DNA from: JACNJF01 sp050288105
GTDB taxonomy: Bacteria > Pseudomonadota > Gammaproteobacteria > GCA-001735895
DNA length: 64,000 nucleotides
Assembly: GCA_050288105.1 (NCBI GenBank)
Contig: JBNKDE010000017.1
Span: 11,078 to 75,077 of the forward strand
Direction of reading: 5' to 3'
The number at the start of each line of letters is the position of its first letter. The first letter of the stretch is position 1. Of the stretch, positions 51,066 to 59,129 are shown piece by piece. The notes under the pieces are model-generated. The model did no database searches. It was not told the DNA's origin and saw only the letters and a list, made by a program, of their open reading frames with translations. The position numbers were made by a program, and so were the translations under genes.

Positions 51066-53720
51066 CTACTGAATGAAACCATCCTGGTTCGTGTCGCTCA
51101 CCACCTGAGGGATTCTAAGGCAGAAACTGGAACCCTGTCCCGGACTGCTGCTGACATCAACGCTACCGGAGTGGCGTCTTGCGACGGCATCGACAAATGC
51201 CAGACCAAGGCCTATTCCCTGCTTGCGTTCTACCCCGGCACCACGCGTACGCCTGAACATTTCAAATAGATGGGGTAGCTCATCCGGTTCGATACCACTG
51301 CCCGTATCAACAACACAACACTCGATTGTTGTGTCAGTCAGTTTGACAGATACCATTACCGATTGCCCCTGATCACTATGCTTGAGCGCATTGGATAGCA
51401 GGTTGGTAATGGCGCGCTCGAGTAAATCCGGTTCGCCATGTGTCCACAGCTCTTCATGTTCAAAATGGTACTCGACTCTAACCTGTAATTTATTGGATAG
51501 GGCCCATAGCTGGTCGATTGCATTCAGTACCAGGCTGTTAAAATCGATATCGTGGAACTGGATATGCTGAGCAGTGCTGGCTCGTGAAAGCTGCAGAAAC
51601 TGCTCCGCAAGATGCAGGGTTTTGTAGGTATTTTTTTCCATGTTTTGCAACATGTCCTTTATTTCTTCGATAGAGGATTTGTTTTTGGTTAACTCTATCA
51701 TTGCGATCATGGAAGACAGGGGTGAGCGCAGATCATGTGACAGGAAGTTTAAAACCTCGTTGCGATTGCGCTCGCTCTCTTTCAGCATACTGATATCGGT
51801 TAAGTTAACCACCAGACCCGGAAGCATCTCCCCTATAATCTGTAGTGGGCTTATTTCAATCATCAGGTCGCGTCCAGAAGCATGTTTGCCCTCGCTGTTA
51901 ACACGTTGCCCAGTGAGCAGCACCTGCTGCAAGGTGTGCGACCAGCTAAAGTGGTTGCTCAGTTCAAGCTGTTGCAGCACATCCAGTAGCGACCTGCCGT
52001 TTAGAACCGCGTTGTCATCCGCTCTTAAGTACCAGGCTGCGCGTGGATTGGAGAGTACAACCTGCCCATGACTGTTACTGATCAGGACACCATCGGCCAT
52101 CGCCGCCAGGCTGTCATCGATTATTTTACGAAACGCTTCATATTCCCTGCCCAGGTTTCTAACCCTGGTAATTCGAGTGTGCAAAACATCCGCGAGGTAT
52201 GGGGTGTTAAGCTTATCATCGGGGGCAGAGTGAATAAGATTATCAAGCAACTGCTGTTGCTCCATTGTAATCTGTGTGTCGGGTTTGAGTTTCAGGCCAA
52301 TCAGGCAGTTCTGGTTCTGGTAGTCAAATGCTGCCCAGCACTGGTCACGCTCGATTTTCCATTGCCCCGGCTCACATCTGCTGTTGATCTGTGGTGGCGC
52401 GCTGCCCTGATGCATCATTCTATGACCGCGCGCATCCAGTACCACATATCCGGCAACAGGAACGAATGAGGTAAGCGTTTTTAGTTCGAGCGCCAGGTTA
52501 CGTTCACTTCGCAGGGCGGATTCACTTTGTCGGGTGAGCAAGTGGTCCAGCTGGATATTCAGATATCGCATAGCCAACACCAGCCGACGCCAGCTCCATA
52601 ACGGATAGCTGAGTAATTGAAACAACAGTATGCTCGACATGGGTATCCATATTCCTGCCCACCAAAGCGACAGGGCTGTGATGCTGATGCTAAACAGCAA
52701 TACACCGAACATGACCAGCAACGTATAGCTCGGATTGATGAAGGGGTAGATCAGCATGGGTAGCGCCACTAGCAATACCGTTAGTATCAACAGTGCAGTC
52801 TGGTTCAGTGTGTTGATATGCAGATCATGTTGTAGCGCATCGATCACATTGGCGATGATCTCCACCCCCGGCATTGCGCCACCTCTGCCCGAAAGCGGGG
52901 TAGGCAGGGCGTCACCCATGCCCTCAGCAGTACTGCCGATCAATACCATTTTGTCGCGAAACAGGTCTTTGGGATACTGTCCACTCAACACCTGTGCGTA
53001 GCCGATAGAGGGGAAATGCCCAGGCCCGCCTGCGTATGGAATCAGGAAGGGTTGCTCGCGTGACCATTGCATGGAGGAGTATAGCTGTGCGCGCTCAAGC
53101 TGTGAGGGCGGTTGCAGTTCAAAAGCGGGGTTGGCCACACTAAGTATCGCGAGACTATAATGGGGCCAGTGTGGCTGTCCAATACCTTCGCGTAAATAAA
53201 CGCCACGCGCTATTCCGTCATCGCTGATATCAACATGTACATGTCCAAGCTGTGCTGCATATTGCGTCAGTTCCGGTAGTGGTAATGCCTCTACTGGCAC
53301 TGAATTTATACTTTGCTGCGACATATATACCGGTAGCACCACCTTGCCGCTGCCACGTATGGCTTCACTTAACTGCTGGTCTGATTCAGGGTTTCTGGCA
53401 TCCGCTTCGCTGAAGATAATATCCAGGCCGATTGCTGAGGGGGATTCAGCCTGTAATAGCCTGATCAGCCTGGCATGTGTTGCGCGTGGCCAGGGCCAGT
53501 GTCCTAGCTGGTTAAGACTTTCATCGTCGATATTGATTATGATGATATTGCTGGATACCTCCCGCTCCCAGAACGATAGCTGGGTATCGTAGAGCAGGTT
53601 ATCCCAGCGCCACAGCATATTAAAATTAACAAACAATGCTGCAATCGACACCAGCGTGCTAACCAGTAGCAGGTGTTCTACTGCCGTAAAAATCCGCGCT
53701 TTTAGTCTCTTCTGCTTCAC
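51066..53720 (-). CDS. CHASE2-domain sensor histidine kinase
   Basis: An 884-residue membrane kinase starting at GTG 53720, overlapping the FecR/LysM gene by one base. After one N-terminal helix comes a periplasmic CHASE2 domain (about 40-305: IIIINIDDESLNQLGHWPWPRATHA, GLDIIFSEAD, LIGSTAEGMGD) and three helices (about 310-385). A PAS-like region (about 540-650, MADGVLISNSHGQVVLSNPRA), a HisKA box (NFLSHDLRSPLSSMIAM) and an HATPase domain (NLLSNALKHSD, DTGSGIE, GIGLGLAF) follow. Third gene of an operon with a FecR/LysM protein and an OmpR-type regulator. Confidence 0.93.
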   Translation of the reverse strand: MKQKRLKARIFTAVEHLLLVSTLVSIAALFVNFNMLWRWDNLLYDTQLSFWEREVSSNIIIINIDDESLNQLGHWPWPRATHARLIRLLQAESPSAIGLDIIFSEADARNPESDQQLSEAIRGSGKVVLPVYMSQQSINSVPVEALPLPELTQYAAQLGHVHVDISDDGIARGVYLREGIGQPHWPHYSLAILSVANPAFELQPPSQLERAQLYSSMQWSREQPFLIPYAGGPGHFPSIGYAQVLSGQYPKDLFRDKMVLIGSTAEGMGDALPTPLSGRGGAMPGVEIIANVIDALQHDLHINTLNQTALLILTVLLVALPMLIYPFINPSYTLLVMFGVLLFSISITALSLWWAGIWIPMSSILLFQLLSYPLWSWRRLVLAMRYLNIQLDHLLTRQSESALRSERNLALELKTLTSFVPVAGYVVLDARGHRMMHQGSAPPQINSRCEPGQWKIERDQCWAAFDYQNQNCLIGLKLKPDTQITMEQQQLLDNLIHSAPDDKLNTPYLADVLHTRITRVRNLGREYEAFRKIIDDSLAAMADGVLISNSHGQVVLSNPRAAWYLRADDNAVLNGRSLLDVLQQLELSNHFSWSHTLQQVLLTGQRVNSEGKHASGRDLMIEISPLQIIGEMLPGLVVNLTDISMLKESERNRNEVLNFLSHDLRSPLSSMIAMIELTKNKSSIEEIKDMLQNMEKNTYKTLHLAEQFLQLSRASTAQHIQFHDIDFNSLVLNAIDQLWALSNKLQVRVEYHFEHEELWTHGEPDLLERAITNLLSNALKHSDQGQSVMVSVKLTDTTIECCVVDTGSGIEPDELPHLFEMFRRTRGAGVERKQGIGLGLAFVDAVARRHSGSVDVSSSPGQGSSFCLRIPQVVSDTNQDGFIQ

Positions 53721-54811
53721 TAATTCAGCATCAGTATGCCAGATGGGATGATGACTTTCTCGAATGTACCATCCGCGGCTGGTTGTGGTTTGATTTCAAA
53801 GCGTCGAACAGAGTCCAGTCCCTGCAGTTGATAGCTGTCGATAGCTCTGACGCGCAGGAACACGGGACCGGCGGCAAGCTTGTTGTACACGATTCTGGGA
53901 TCATTTGTTGATGCGGAATAAATGATTTGATTAAAGCCACTGTCTGTTGCTAGCTGGTATCTATAGGCCTCAGCACCTTGCACTGCATTCCAGCTAACCT
54001 CCAGCGAATTGGGGGCTGTCGACAGGTTGCTGTTGATCTCGGGCGCCAGTAACAATTTGACGGGGTCGGTCAGCGGTTTCCCTTTTTCGGCTACCAGTCC
54101 GAAGCCCTGTTCAACCGCGCGGGTTTCATTACCGATGCTAACGCCTACCACGCCTTCAGTTACCTCGGTGCGGCTGATCTGACCTGAAGCATCAGAGGTT
54201 ACTCGATACTGAGTGCCGCGCACAGCAGTAATTGCGCTGGGCGTTTTAATCTGGAAATGACTGTCGGGCCTGAGTTTCTCAACCCAGCTGTTAACGCGGC
54301 CTCGGTTCAGGCGCATACGGGTATCGACCATGCCGGTATCTTTGTGGTAACCCAGCTTGTCCATGACGACTTCGGAGTCCGGCTGGATTTGCAGCTCGGA
54401 TTTATCCGCAAACTGCAGGCGCAAGTTTTGACTGCTGGAGGTGATGATACGGTCACCACTGTAAAGTTTTGAACCGATGACAGCCTGCTCGGTGTCACCA
54501 TTGGCTCGTTGTAGCTCGACCTTGCCGCTAGCAGCGATGACCAGCGCCGGAATCGGCTGTTGCCTGAGCATGGAAACCGGAATCTTGATCCGTGTTCCTG
54601 GCAGGATCTGGCGATCCGGTCCCATGGCAATCTTGTTCAACTGCTGGATCGCGCTCCAGTTATTTACGCTGGTGGTGTGCTGTTTGGCGATGCTCCAGAT
54701 GGTATCACCGGGACGAAAGGTGTATTCCCAGTACTCCTCATCGGCAAAAACAGCTGGGCTCAGACTGGCGCAAAACCAGACCAGCAGCGCAAGATAGCAT
54801 CGCAACTTCAT
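53720..54811 (-). CDS. Secreted LysM-FecR domain protein
   Basis: A 363-residue exported protein. Signal peptide to about residue 23 (SPAVFA). The LysM domain (YTFRPGDTIWSIAKQHTTSV ... LPGTRIKIP) binds peptidoglycan. A FecR domain follows (LYSGDRIITSSSQNLRLQFADKSELQIQPDSEV, then TPSAITAVRGTQYRV). The C-terminal part has fibronectin-like repeats (SLEVSWNAVQGAEAYRYQLATDSGF). Together with the CHASE2 kinase it may sense envelope state or a polymer. Stop and start codons of neighbours overlap or abut. Confidence 0.9.
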   Translation of the reverse strand: MKLRCYLALLVWFCASLSPAVFADEEYWEYTFRPGDTIWSIAKQHTTSVNNWSAIQQLNKIAMGPDRQILPGTRIKIPVSMLRQQPIPALVIAASGKVELQRANGDTEQAVIGSKLYSGDRIITSSSQNLRLQFADKSELQIQPDSEVVMDKLGYHKDTGMVDTRMRLNRGRVNSWVEKLRPDSHFQIKTPSAITAVRGTQYRVTSDASGQISRTEVTEGVVGVSIGNETRAVEQGFGLVAEKGKPLTDPVKLLLAPEINSNLSTAPNSLEVSWNAVQGAEAYRYQLATDSGFNQIIYSASTNDPRIVYNKLAAGPVFLRVRAIDSYQLQGLDSVRRFEIKPQPAADGTFEKVIIPSGILMLN

Positions 54812-54814
54812 CGC

Positions 54815-55534
54815 TTATTCGGACTCGACACGAAATAAGCGGTAACCGCGTTGATAGATGCTACTTAGTTGCCAGCCAATCGATGGGTTAATGCCCAGCT
54901 TGGAGCGAATACGGCTGACATGGGTATCCACAGTGCGTGTATTTAGATCACCACGCGTACCCCATATCTGCTCCAGTAAATGATCACGCGAAACCAGGCT
55001 GCCCGCGTGCTGGAACAGGTAACTGGCCAGTTCAAATTCTTTGGTGGTGAGTTTCAGGGCTTCCCCATTGCGGGTGAACTTCTGTTGCTGGGTATCAATA
55101 ACAAACGGCGCGTAATCGTCGATTATGGTTTTCTGCTGCATCGCGGGCTCGGAAGCGTTTGCGGTATTTATGGTGTGACGTCGCCCCAATGCCTTGATGC
55201 GTGCCAGCGTAATATTTCGGGTGACTGGTTTGACGATATAATCATCCGCACCATGATCGAGTGCCTGTACCACGCTTTCTTCGCTGTCTCGACTGGTAAT
55301 AAAAATCACCGGTGTGGTAGATCCTTTCTCCTTACGTAACCAGTCCAGCACTTCTATACCAGTGGTGTCGGGCAGGTGCCAGTCCAGCACCAGCAGGTCG
55401 AAATCCTCTGCCGACAGTGCAGCACGAAAACTTTCTCCAGTGGTATAGGGCTTTAACTGATCGCCGACTTCATTGGCCCATAAACTGATCAACTCTATCT
55501 GATTGTTGTCATCTTCGAGAAGTCCTATACGCAC
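54815..55534 (-). CDS. OmpR-family response regulator of the CHASE2 system
   Basis: About 239 residues from GTG 55534, chosen because GAGGA lies seven bases upstream and the receiver begins right there (VRIGLLEDDNNQ); the open frame reaches 55678 but lacks support. Phosphoacceptor Asp in LLVLDWHLPD, Lys in DDYIVKPV, winged helix with HVSRIRSKLG and SSIYQRGYRLF. First gene of the three-gene operon, four bases before the LysM-FecR gene. The 186-base gap to lrgA is the divergent promoter region. Confidence 0.9.
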   Translation of the reverse strand: MRIGLLEDDNNQIELISLWANEVGDQLKPYTTGESFRAALSAEDFDLLVLDWHLPDTTGIEVLDWLRKEKGSTTPVIFITSRDSEESVVQALDHGADDYIVKPVTRNITLARIKALGRRHTINTANASEPAMQQKTIIDDYAPFVIDTQQQKFTRNGEALKLTTKEFELASYLFQHAGSLVSRDHLLEQIWGTRGDLNTRTVDTHVSRIRSKLGINPSIGWQLSSIYQRGYRLFRVESE

Positions 55535-55609
55535 GCTTTGTTCCTCGTTTTCTGCAGAAAATTCAAACTTTATAATGCCATAGTTTAAGTGGTATGTGCC
55601 GCAAAATTG

Positions 55610-55625
55610 GTTAACAATTGTAAAC
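55610..55625. promoter_or_regulatory. Near-palindrome in the divergent promoter region
   Basis: GTTAACAATTGTAAAC is symmetric at 14 of 16 positions and lies 76 bases upstream of the regulator start and 96 upstream of lrgA. A binding site is possible; no factor can be named. Confidence 0.3.
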
Positions 55626-55720
55626 TCTGATTGCTGACGGCAGGCGGGACGATTGTTGTGCCCAGCCGCTTGAAGCATATCGCCTGAATCTTAAGCTCCG
55701 TCTGGAGCGGAGTATTATCG

Positions 55721-56086
55721 ATGAACTTTATCAATGGAATAGCCGTGCTACTGTGTTACCAGCTACTGGGTTCGGTAGTCGTGCTGGTGCTGGGGTTGAA
55801 GATCCCGGGGCCTGTATTAGGGATGTTTCTGCTTTTTATTACGTTGATTTTATCGCGTAAATTACCAGAGTGGCTGGATCAGAGTGCGAGCTATCTGCTC
55901 AAGCATCTGTCCCTGTTATTTATACCCGCAGGAGTCGGTGTCGTGGTGCATTTAGAACGTATCGGTAGCGAATGGTTTGCGATTGTTACTACACTGTTTT
56001 TGAGCACGCTGGTGGGTATGGCTACTACTGCCTGGGTGATGCAGTGGGTTATGCGTCGCATGCAAAGCAATGGAGCTGGAAAATGA
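55721..56086 (+). CDS. lrgA: LrgA/CidA-family holin-like membrane protein
   Basis: A 121-residue protein with four helices. LLGSVVVLVLGLKIPGPVLGMFLLFITLIL is the LrgA/CidA signature, and LLKHLSLLFIPAGVGVVVHLERI the second conserved part. It overlaps the LrgB-like gene by 4 bases. The pair is linked to murein hydrolase control and, in other bacteria, to pyruvate or glycolate transport; which applies here is unknown. Confidence 0.9.
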   Translation: MNFINGIAVLLCYQLLGSVVVLVLGLKIPGPVLGMFLLFITLILSRKLPEWLDQSASYLLKHLSLLFIPAGVGVVVHLERIGSEWFAIVTTLFLSTLVGMATTAWVMQWVMRRMQSNGAGK

Positions 56087-56811
56087 TTGAATCGGACTTC
56101 CAGCAAATCTGGGTTTATCTGTCAGCAACCCCACTACTCGGTTTAACCATAACCTTGCTGGCCTATATTGCCGGTATGTGGCTATATCTCAGGTCAGACT
56201 CGAATCCTCTGGTCAACCCGGTGGCGATTGCCATTGTGTTGATTATTATTTACCTGTTTATCAGTAACACACGTTTTGAAACCTATTTTGATGGAGCACA
56301 GTTTGTGCATTTTCTGCTGGGTCCGGCCACGGTAGCTCTTGCCGTTCCGCTGTATCTACAGATTAAAAAGCTAAAAGCTATCTGGTTGCCGTTGATGATT
56401 AGTGTTTTGATCGGGAGTGCTGCAGCGGCACTTTCATCGGTGGCGATTGCCTGGCTTTTGTCAGCCAGTAAACAAACCATATTGTCTATGGCCCCTAAAT
56501 CGATGACGACGCCTATTGCGATGGGTGTTTCCGAGCAGCTGGGCGGTTTGCCTTCCTTGACTGCGGTACTGGTCATCTGCACTGGTATTATCGGGGCTGT
56601 TATGGGTACGCGCCTGTTTCAATTGATGCGCATTGAGGATGATAGTGTGAAAGGCATCGCGATGGGGTTAAATGCGCACGGTATAGGCACCGCCAGAGCT
56701 TTTCAGGTATCACCCGAGATGGGTGCCTTTTCAGGGCTGGGTATGGCCCTGATGGCATTTAGCGGACCGCTGCTGCTGCCCTGGTTGCTGTCGCTGTTCG
56801 GTATTGTCTGA
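56083..56811 (+). CDS. lrgB: LrgB/CidB-family membrane protein
   Basis: About 242 residues from ATG 56083 (ATGA overlap with lrgA; the open frame extends to 55972). Conserved: FDGAQFVHFLLGPATVALAVPLYLQ, then PKSMTTPIAMGVSEQLGGLPSLTAVLVICTGI and HGIGTARAFQ. Nine or so helices. Functional partner of the LrgA-like protein. Convergent with the HtpX-like gene. Confidence 0.93.
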   Translation: MIESDFQQIWVYLSATPLLGLTITLLAYIAGMWLYLRSDSNPLVNPVAIAIVLIIIYLFISNTRFETYFDGAQFVHFLLGPATVALAVPLYLQIKKLKAIWLPLMISVLIGSAAAALSSVAIAWLLSASKQTILSMAPKSMTTPIAMGVSEQLGGLPSLTAVLVICTGIIGAVMGTRLFQLMRIEDDSVKGIAMGLNAHGIGTARAFQVSPEMGAFSGLGMALMAFSGPLLLPWLLSLFGIV

Positions 56812-56833
56812 TGACGTTTTTTATGCGCGCAGC

Positions 56834-57796
56834 TTAGCGCCAGATGCCTGTGAAAAATCGCTGTCTTGGATGCGCAACAGGTATATTTGAATATGGATGA
56901 TAGGTTGAACGAAAATTCGGGGTAAACGGCTGCTTATAGACGCTGCCGGATTGCAGCAACGAGTGCAGGCGTGCCACGCGTTCTTCTGTTGTGGGATGGG
57001 TGCGTAGTATCGACGGCTGGTATTCGCGATAGCCCGGCATGAAAATGCGCTGCCAGGGATTAATCTGCTGTTGTTCTATTTTTAGCAAAGCCCTGGCCAG
57101 GGCGGCTGGATCCTGAGTGATTTTTGCGGCATCCAGATCGGCATCAAATTCACGCACACGTGACAATCCCAGTTGCAATAGTGCGCTGATGCTGGGGATG
57201 GCGAGCAGTAATACAATGACAGCAGCAGAGACTTCAACATAACCTGTCAATATCCAGGGCAATGCAATCAACACCACGGTTATACCAGCCAGTGACATAA
57301 AATAACTAAGCCGGGTAAACAGGTCCGCCAGCATCAGCAGGCGCAGGTCATTGTTTTTAATATGGCTGATTTCATGGGCCAGTACCCCGGCCAGCTCCTG
57401 AGGCGTGAGTACCTGTAGCAGGCCTTCGCTAACTGCTATCGCTGATCGAGTGGGAGACCCAACAGCAAAGGCATTCAAGGTGTGGCTTGGAATCCAGAAT
57501 ATGGCTGGTTGCCTGTCCAGCCCTGCACGTTCACTCAGTTCATGCACCAGCATATACAGCGGGGGTGACTGCCTTGGATCAATGGGGCGCGCCTTATAGA
57601 GTTTCAGCGCCCAGGTAGGCGAAATTCTGGGCAGGCTAAAGGTGATTATTAGCAACGACAGTGCTAACCACGGCCACAGCTCCGGACCCAGAATCAGGCG
57701 GCTGATTACGCCCAGCAGCAGGATCATTGCCAGCGTCAGCAACAGTGTTTGAAAACGGTTCCTGAGTTTATGAATGGATCCTGCCTGTTTATTCAT
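56834..57796 (-). CDS. M48-family zinc metalloprotease, HtpX-like
   Basis: About 320 residues from ATG 57796 (a TTG two codons upstream is unlikely). Two N-terminal helices, the zinc motif HEISH (GVLAHEISHIKNNDLRLL), two further helices (about 175-220) and a downstream EFDAD that supplies the third zinc-binding Glu. The C-terminus TEERVARLHSL is typical of HtpX. An inner-membrane protease for misfolded membrane proteins. The C-terminal tail is extended by about 30 residues. Confidence 0.92.
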   Translation of the reverse strand: MNKQAGSIHKLRNRFQTLLLTLAMILLLGVISRLILGPELWPWLALSLLIITFSLPRISPTWALKLYKARPIDPRQSPPLYMLVHELSERAGLDRQPAIFWIPSHTLNAFAVGSPTRSAIAVSEGLLQVLTPQELAGVLAHEISHIKNNDLRLLMLADLFTRLSYFMSLAGITVVLIALPWILTGYVEVSAAVIVLLLAIPSISALLQLGLSRVREFDADLDAAKITQDPAALARALLKIEQQQINPWQRIFMPGYREYQPSILRTHPTTEERVARLHSLLQSGSVYKQPFTPNFRSTYHPYSNIPVAHPRQRFFTGIWR

Positions 57797-58190
57797 AACC
57801 AAGTCAATTTGAAGCGTTGAATGTTAATTTTTTGTTAATATTTAGATGGTGTTTATTTGTATGTTTTCAAGTTGTTACCTTATGACAACTTGAGAAATCA
57901 TAGGTTCTTCAATGATCTTATAAATAGCGGGTGAATTTAAAACAATAGTTTGCAAAATTTGAGAACTTGTCAGCTTTTCATTGGTCGTATTCGTGCCAGT
58001 CTGCTGAAAAATCTTCTGTACCTGTTGTGTGCGGGTTTTAGCGAAGTTTTTTCAGCAACTGCTTATTTTCAGAGTAGCCGGGATTCGCGTTTTTTCAGAT
58101 TTCAACCTCGTTCGATTAAGCGCTCGTTTTTCCGGCATTCGCTCAATTTTCTATCAACGTTCAAAATTTTTCTCAGTCAGGGAGAAGGAA
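57797..58190. other. 394-base divergent intergenic region
   Basis: Divergent region between the HtpX-like gene and the ABC ATPase gene. Open frames run through it on the plus strand (one is the upstream extension of the ATPase frame) but show no ribosome sites or domain-like sequence. It contains TCAAGTTGT-N9-ACAACTTGA at 57867-57893, listed separately. I can name no promoter with confidence. Confidence 0.5.
57867..57893. promoter_or_regulatory. Perfect 9-bp inverted repeat with 9-base spacer
   Basis: TCAAGTTGT (57867-57875) and ACAACTTGA (57885-57893) lie 71 bases upstream of the HtpX-like start. Arm length and spacing suit a dimeric repressor or activator. The factor is unknown. Confidence 0.4.
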
Positions 58191-59129
58191 ATGATTGAAA
58201 TAAAAAATCTATTTCGCGCCTATGATGATTTTGTGGCAGTGCGCGATGTCAGTTTTAATATTAATAAGGGCGAGATCGTCGGTTTGCTGGGACACAATGG
58301 TGCTGGTAAAACAACGATTATGAAAATGATTAGCGGTTACCTGGAGCCCAGTTCGGGTGCAATCACTATGGATGGTCTTGATATCATCACACAGCGTGGG
58401 CAGGTACAGAAATCACTAGGCTATCTGCCTGAAGTATTACCTGTTTATCCTGAAATGAGTGTCGCTGATTACCTTGACTATGTCGCTCGCCTGAAAGGAA
58501 TGGATGCGGCAAAGGCGATTGAGGAGGTCCGTCGAGTCATTCGTGCCACCGATCTGTCCGATAAATTAATTGCCCCCATCTCTACGCTGTCGCGTGGATA
58601 TCGCCAGCGTGTAGGGGTTGCGCAAGCAATTCTCGGCAAACCCAGTCTGTTGATTCTGGATGAACCCACTAACGGTCTGGATCCCACACAAACGCATCAA
58701 ATGCGCGAATTGATACGCGAAATTGCACGTGACGCTACGGTTATTCTTTCCACCCATATCATGCAGGAAGTAGATGCTCTGTGTGACCGAGTATTGATTA
58801 TGCGCAGTGGGGAGCTGGCTCTGGACTCTACCATGAGTGAGTTAAGAAACAGTAACCGACTCTGGTTAAGCAGTGATATCGATGAAAAATCAGCACAGCA
58901 TTTATTAACGAGTATCGACGGTGTATCCAGCATCCAGCAAATAGAGGATCGTTACCAGATCATTCTACATAATGAATATGCACCGCATCAGATCAGCAGC
59001 CAGATTGCCCAGCAGATCATAAAGCATGACTTTAACCTGTTTGAATTAAAACGTGAGCAAAGAGATCTGGAAACCGTATTTCGTGAAGTCAACGAGCTGG
59101 CGCTTGTGGAGGTGCGTGATGCTGCCTGA
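58191..59129 (+). CDS. ABC transporter ATP-binding protein, GldA-like
   Basis: About 312 residues from ATG 58191, with GGAGAAGGA directly upstream; the frame opens earlier but conserved sequence starts here (MIEIKNLFRAYDDFVAVRDVSF). Walker A GHNGAGKTT, signature LSRGYRQR, Walker B LLILDEPTN, switch His in STHIMQE. The signature has SRGYRQR in place of SGGQ, as in the GldA/YhaQ group. Its stop overlaps the permease-GldG gene by 11 bases. Confidence 0.92.
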   Translation: MIEIKNLFRAYDDFVAVRDVSFNINKGEIVGLLGHNGAGKTTIMKMISGYLEPSSGAITMDGLDIITQRGQVQKSLGYLPEVLPVYPEMSVADYLDYVARLKGMDAAKAIEEVRRVIRATDLSDKLIAPISTLSRGYRQRVGVAQAILGKPSLLILDEPTNGLDPTQTHQMRELIREIARDATVILSTHIMQEVDALCDRVLIMRSGELALDSTMSELRNSNRLWLSSDIDEKSAQHLLTSIDGVSSIQQIEDRYQIILHNEYAPHQISSQIAQQIIKHDFNLFELKREQRDLETVFREVNELALVEVRDAA

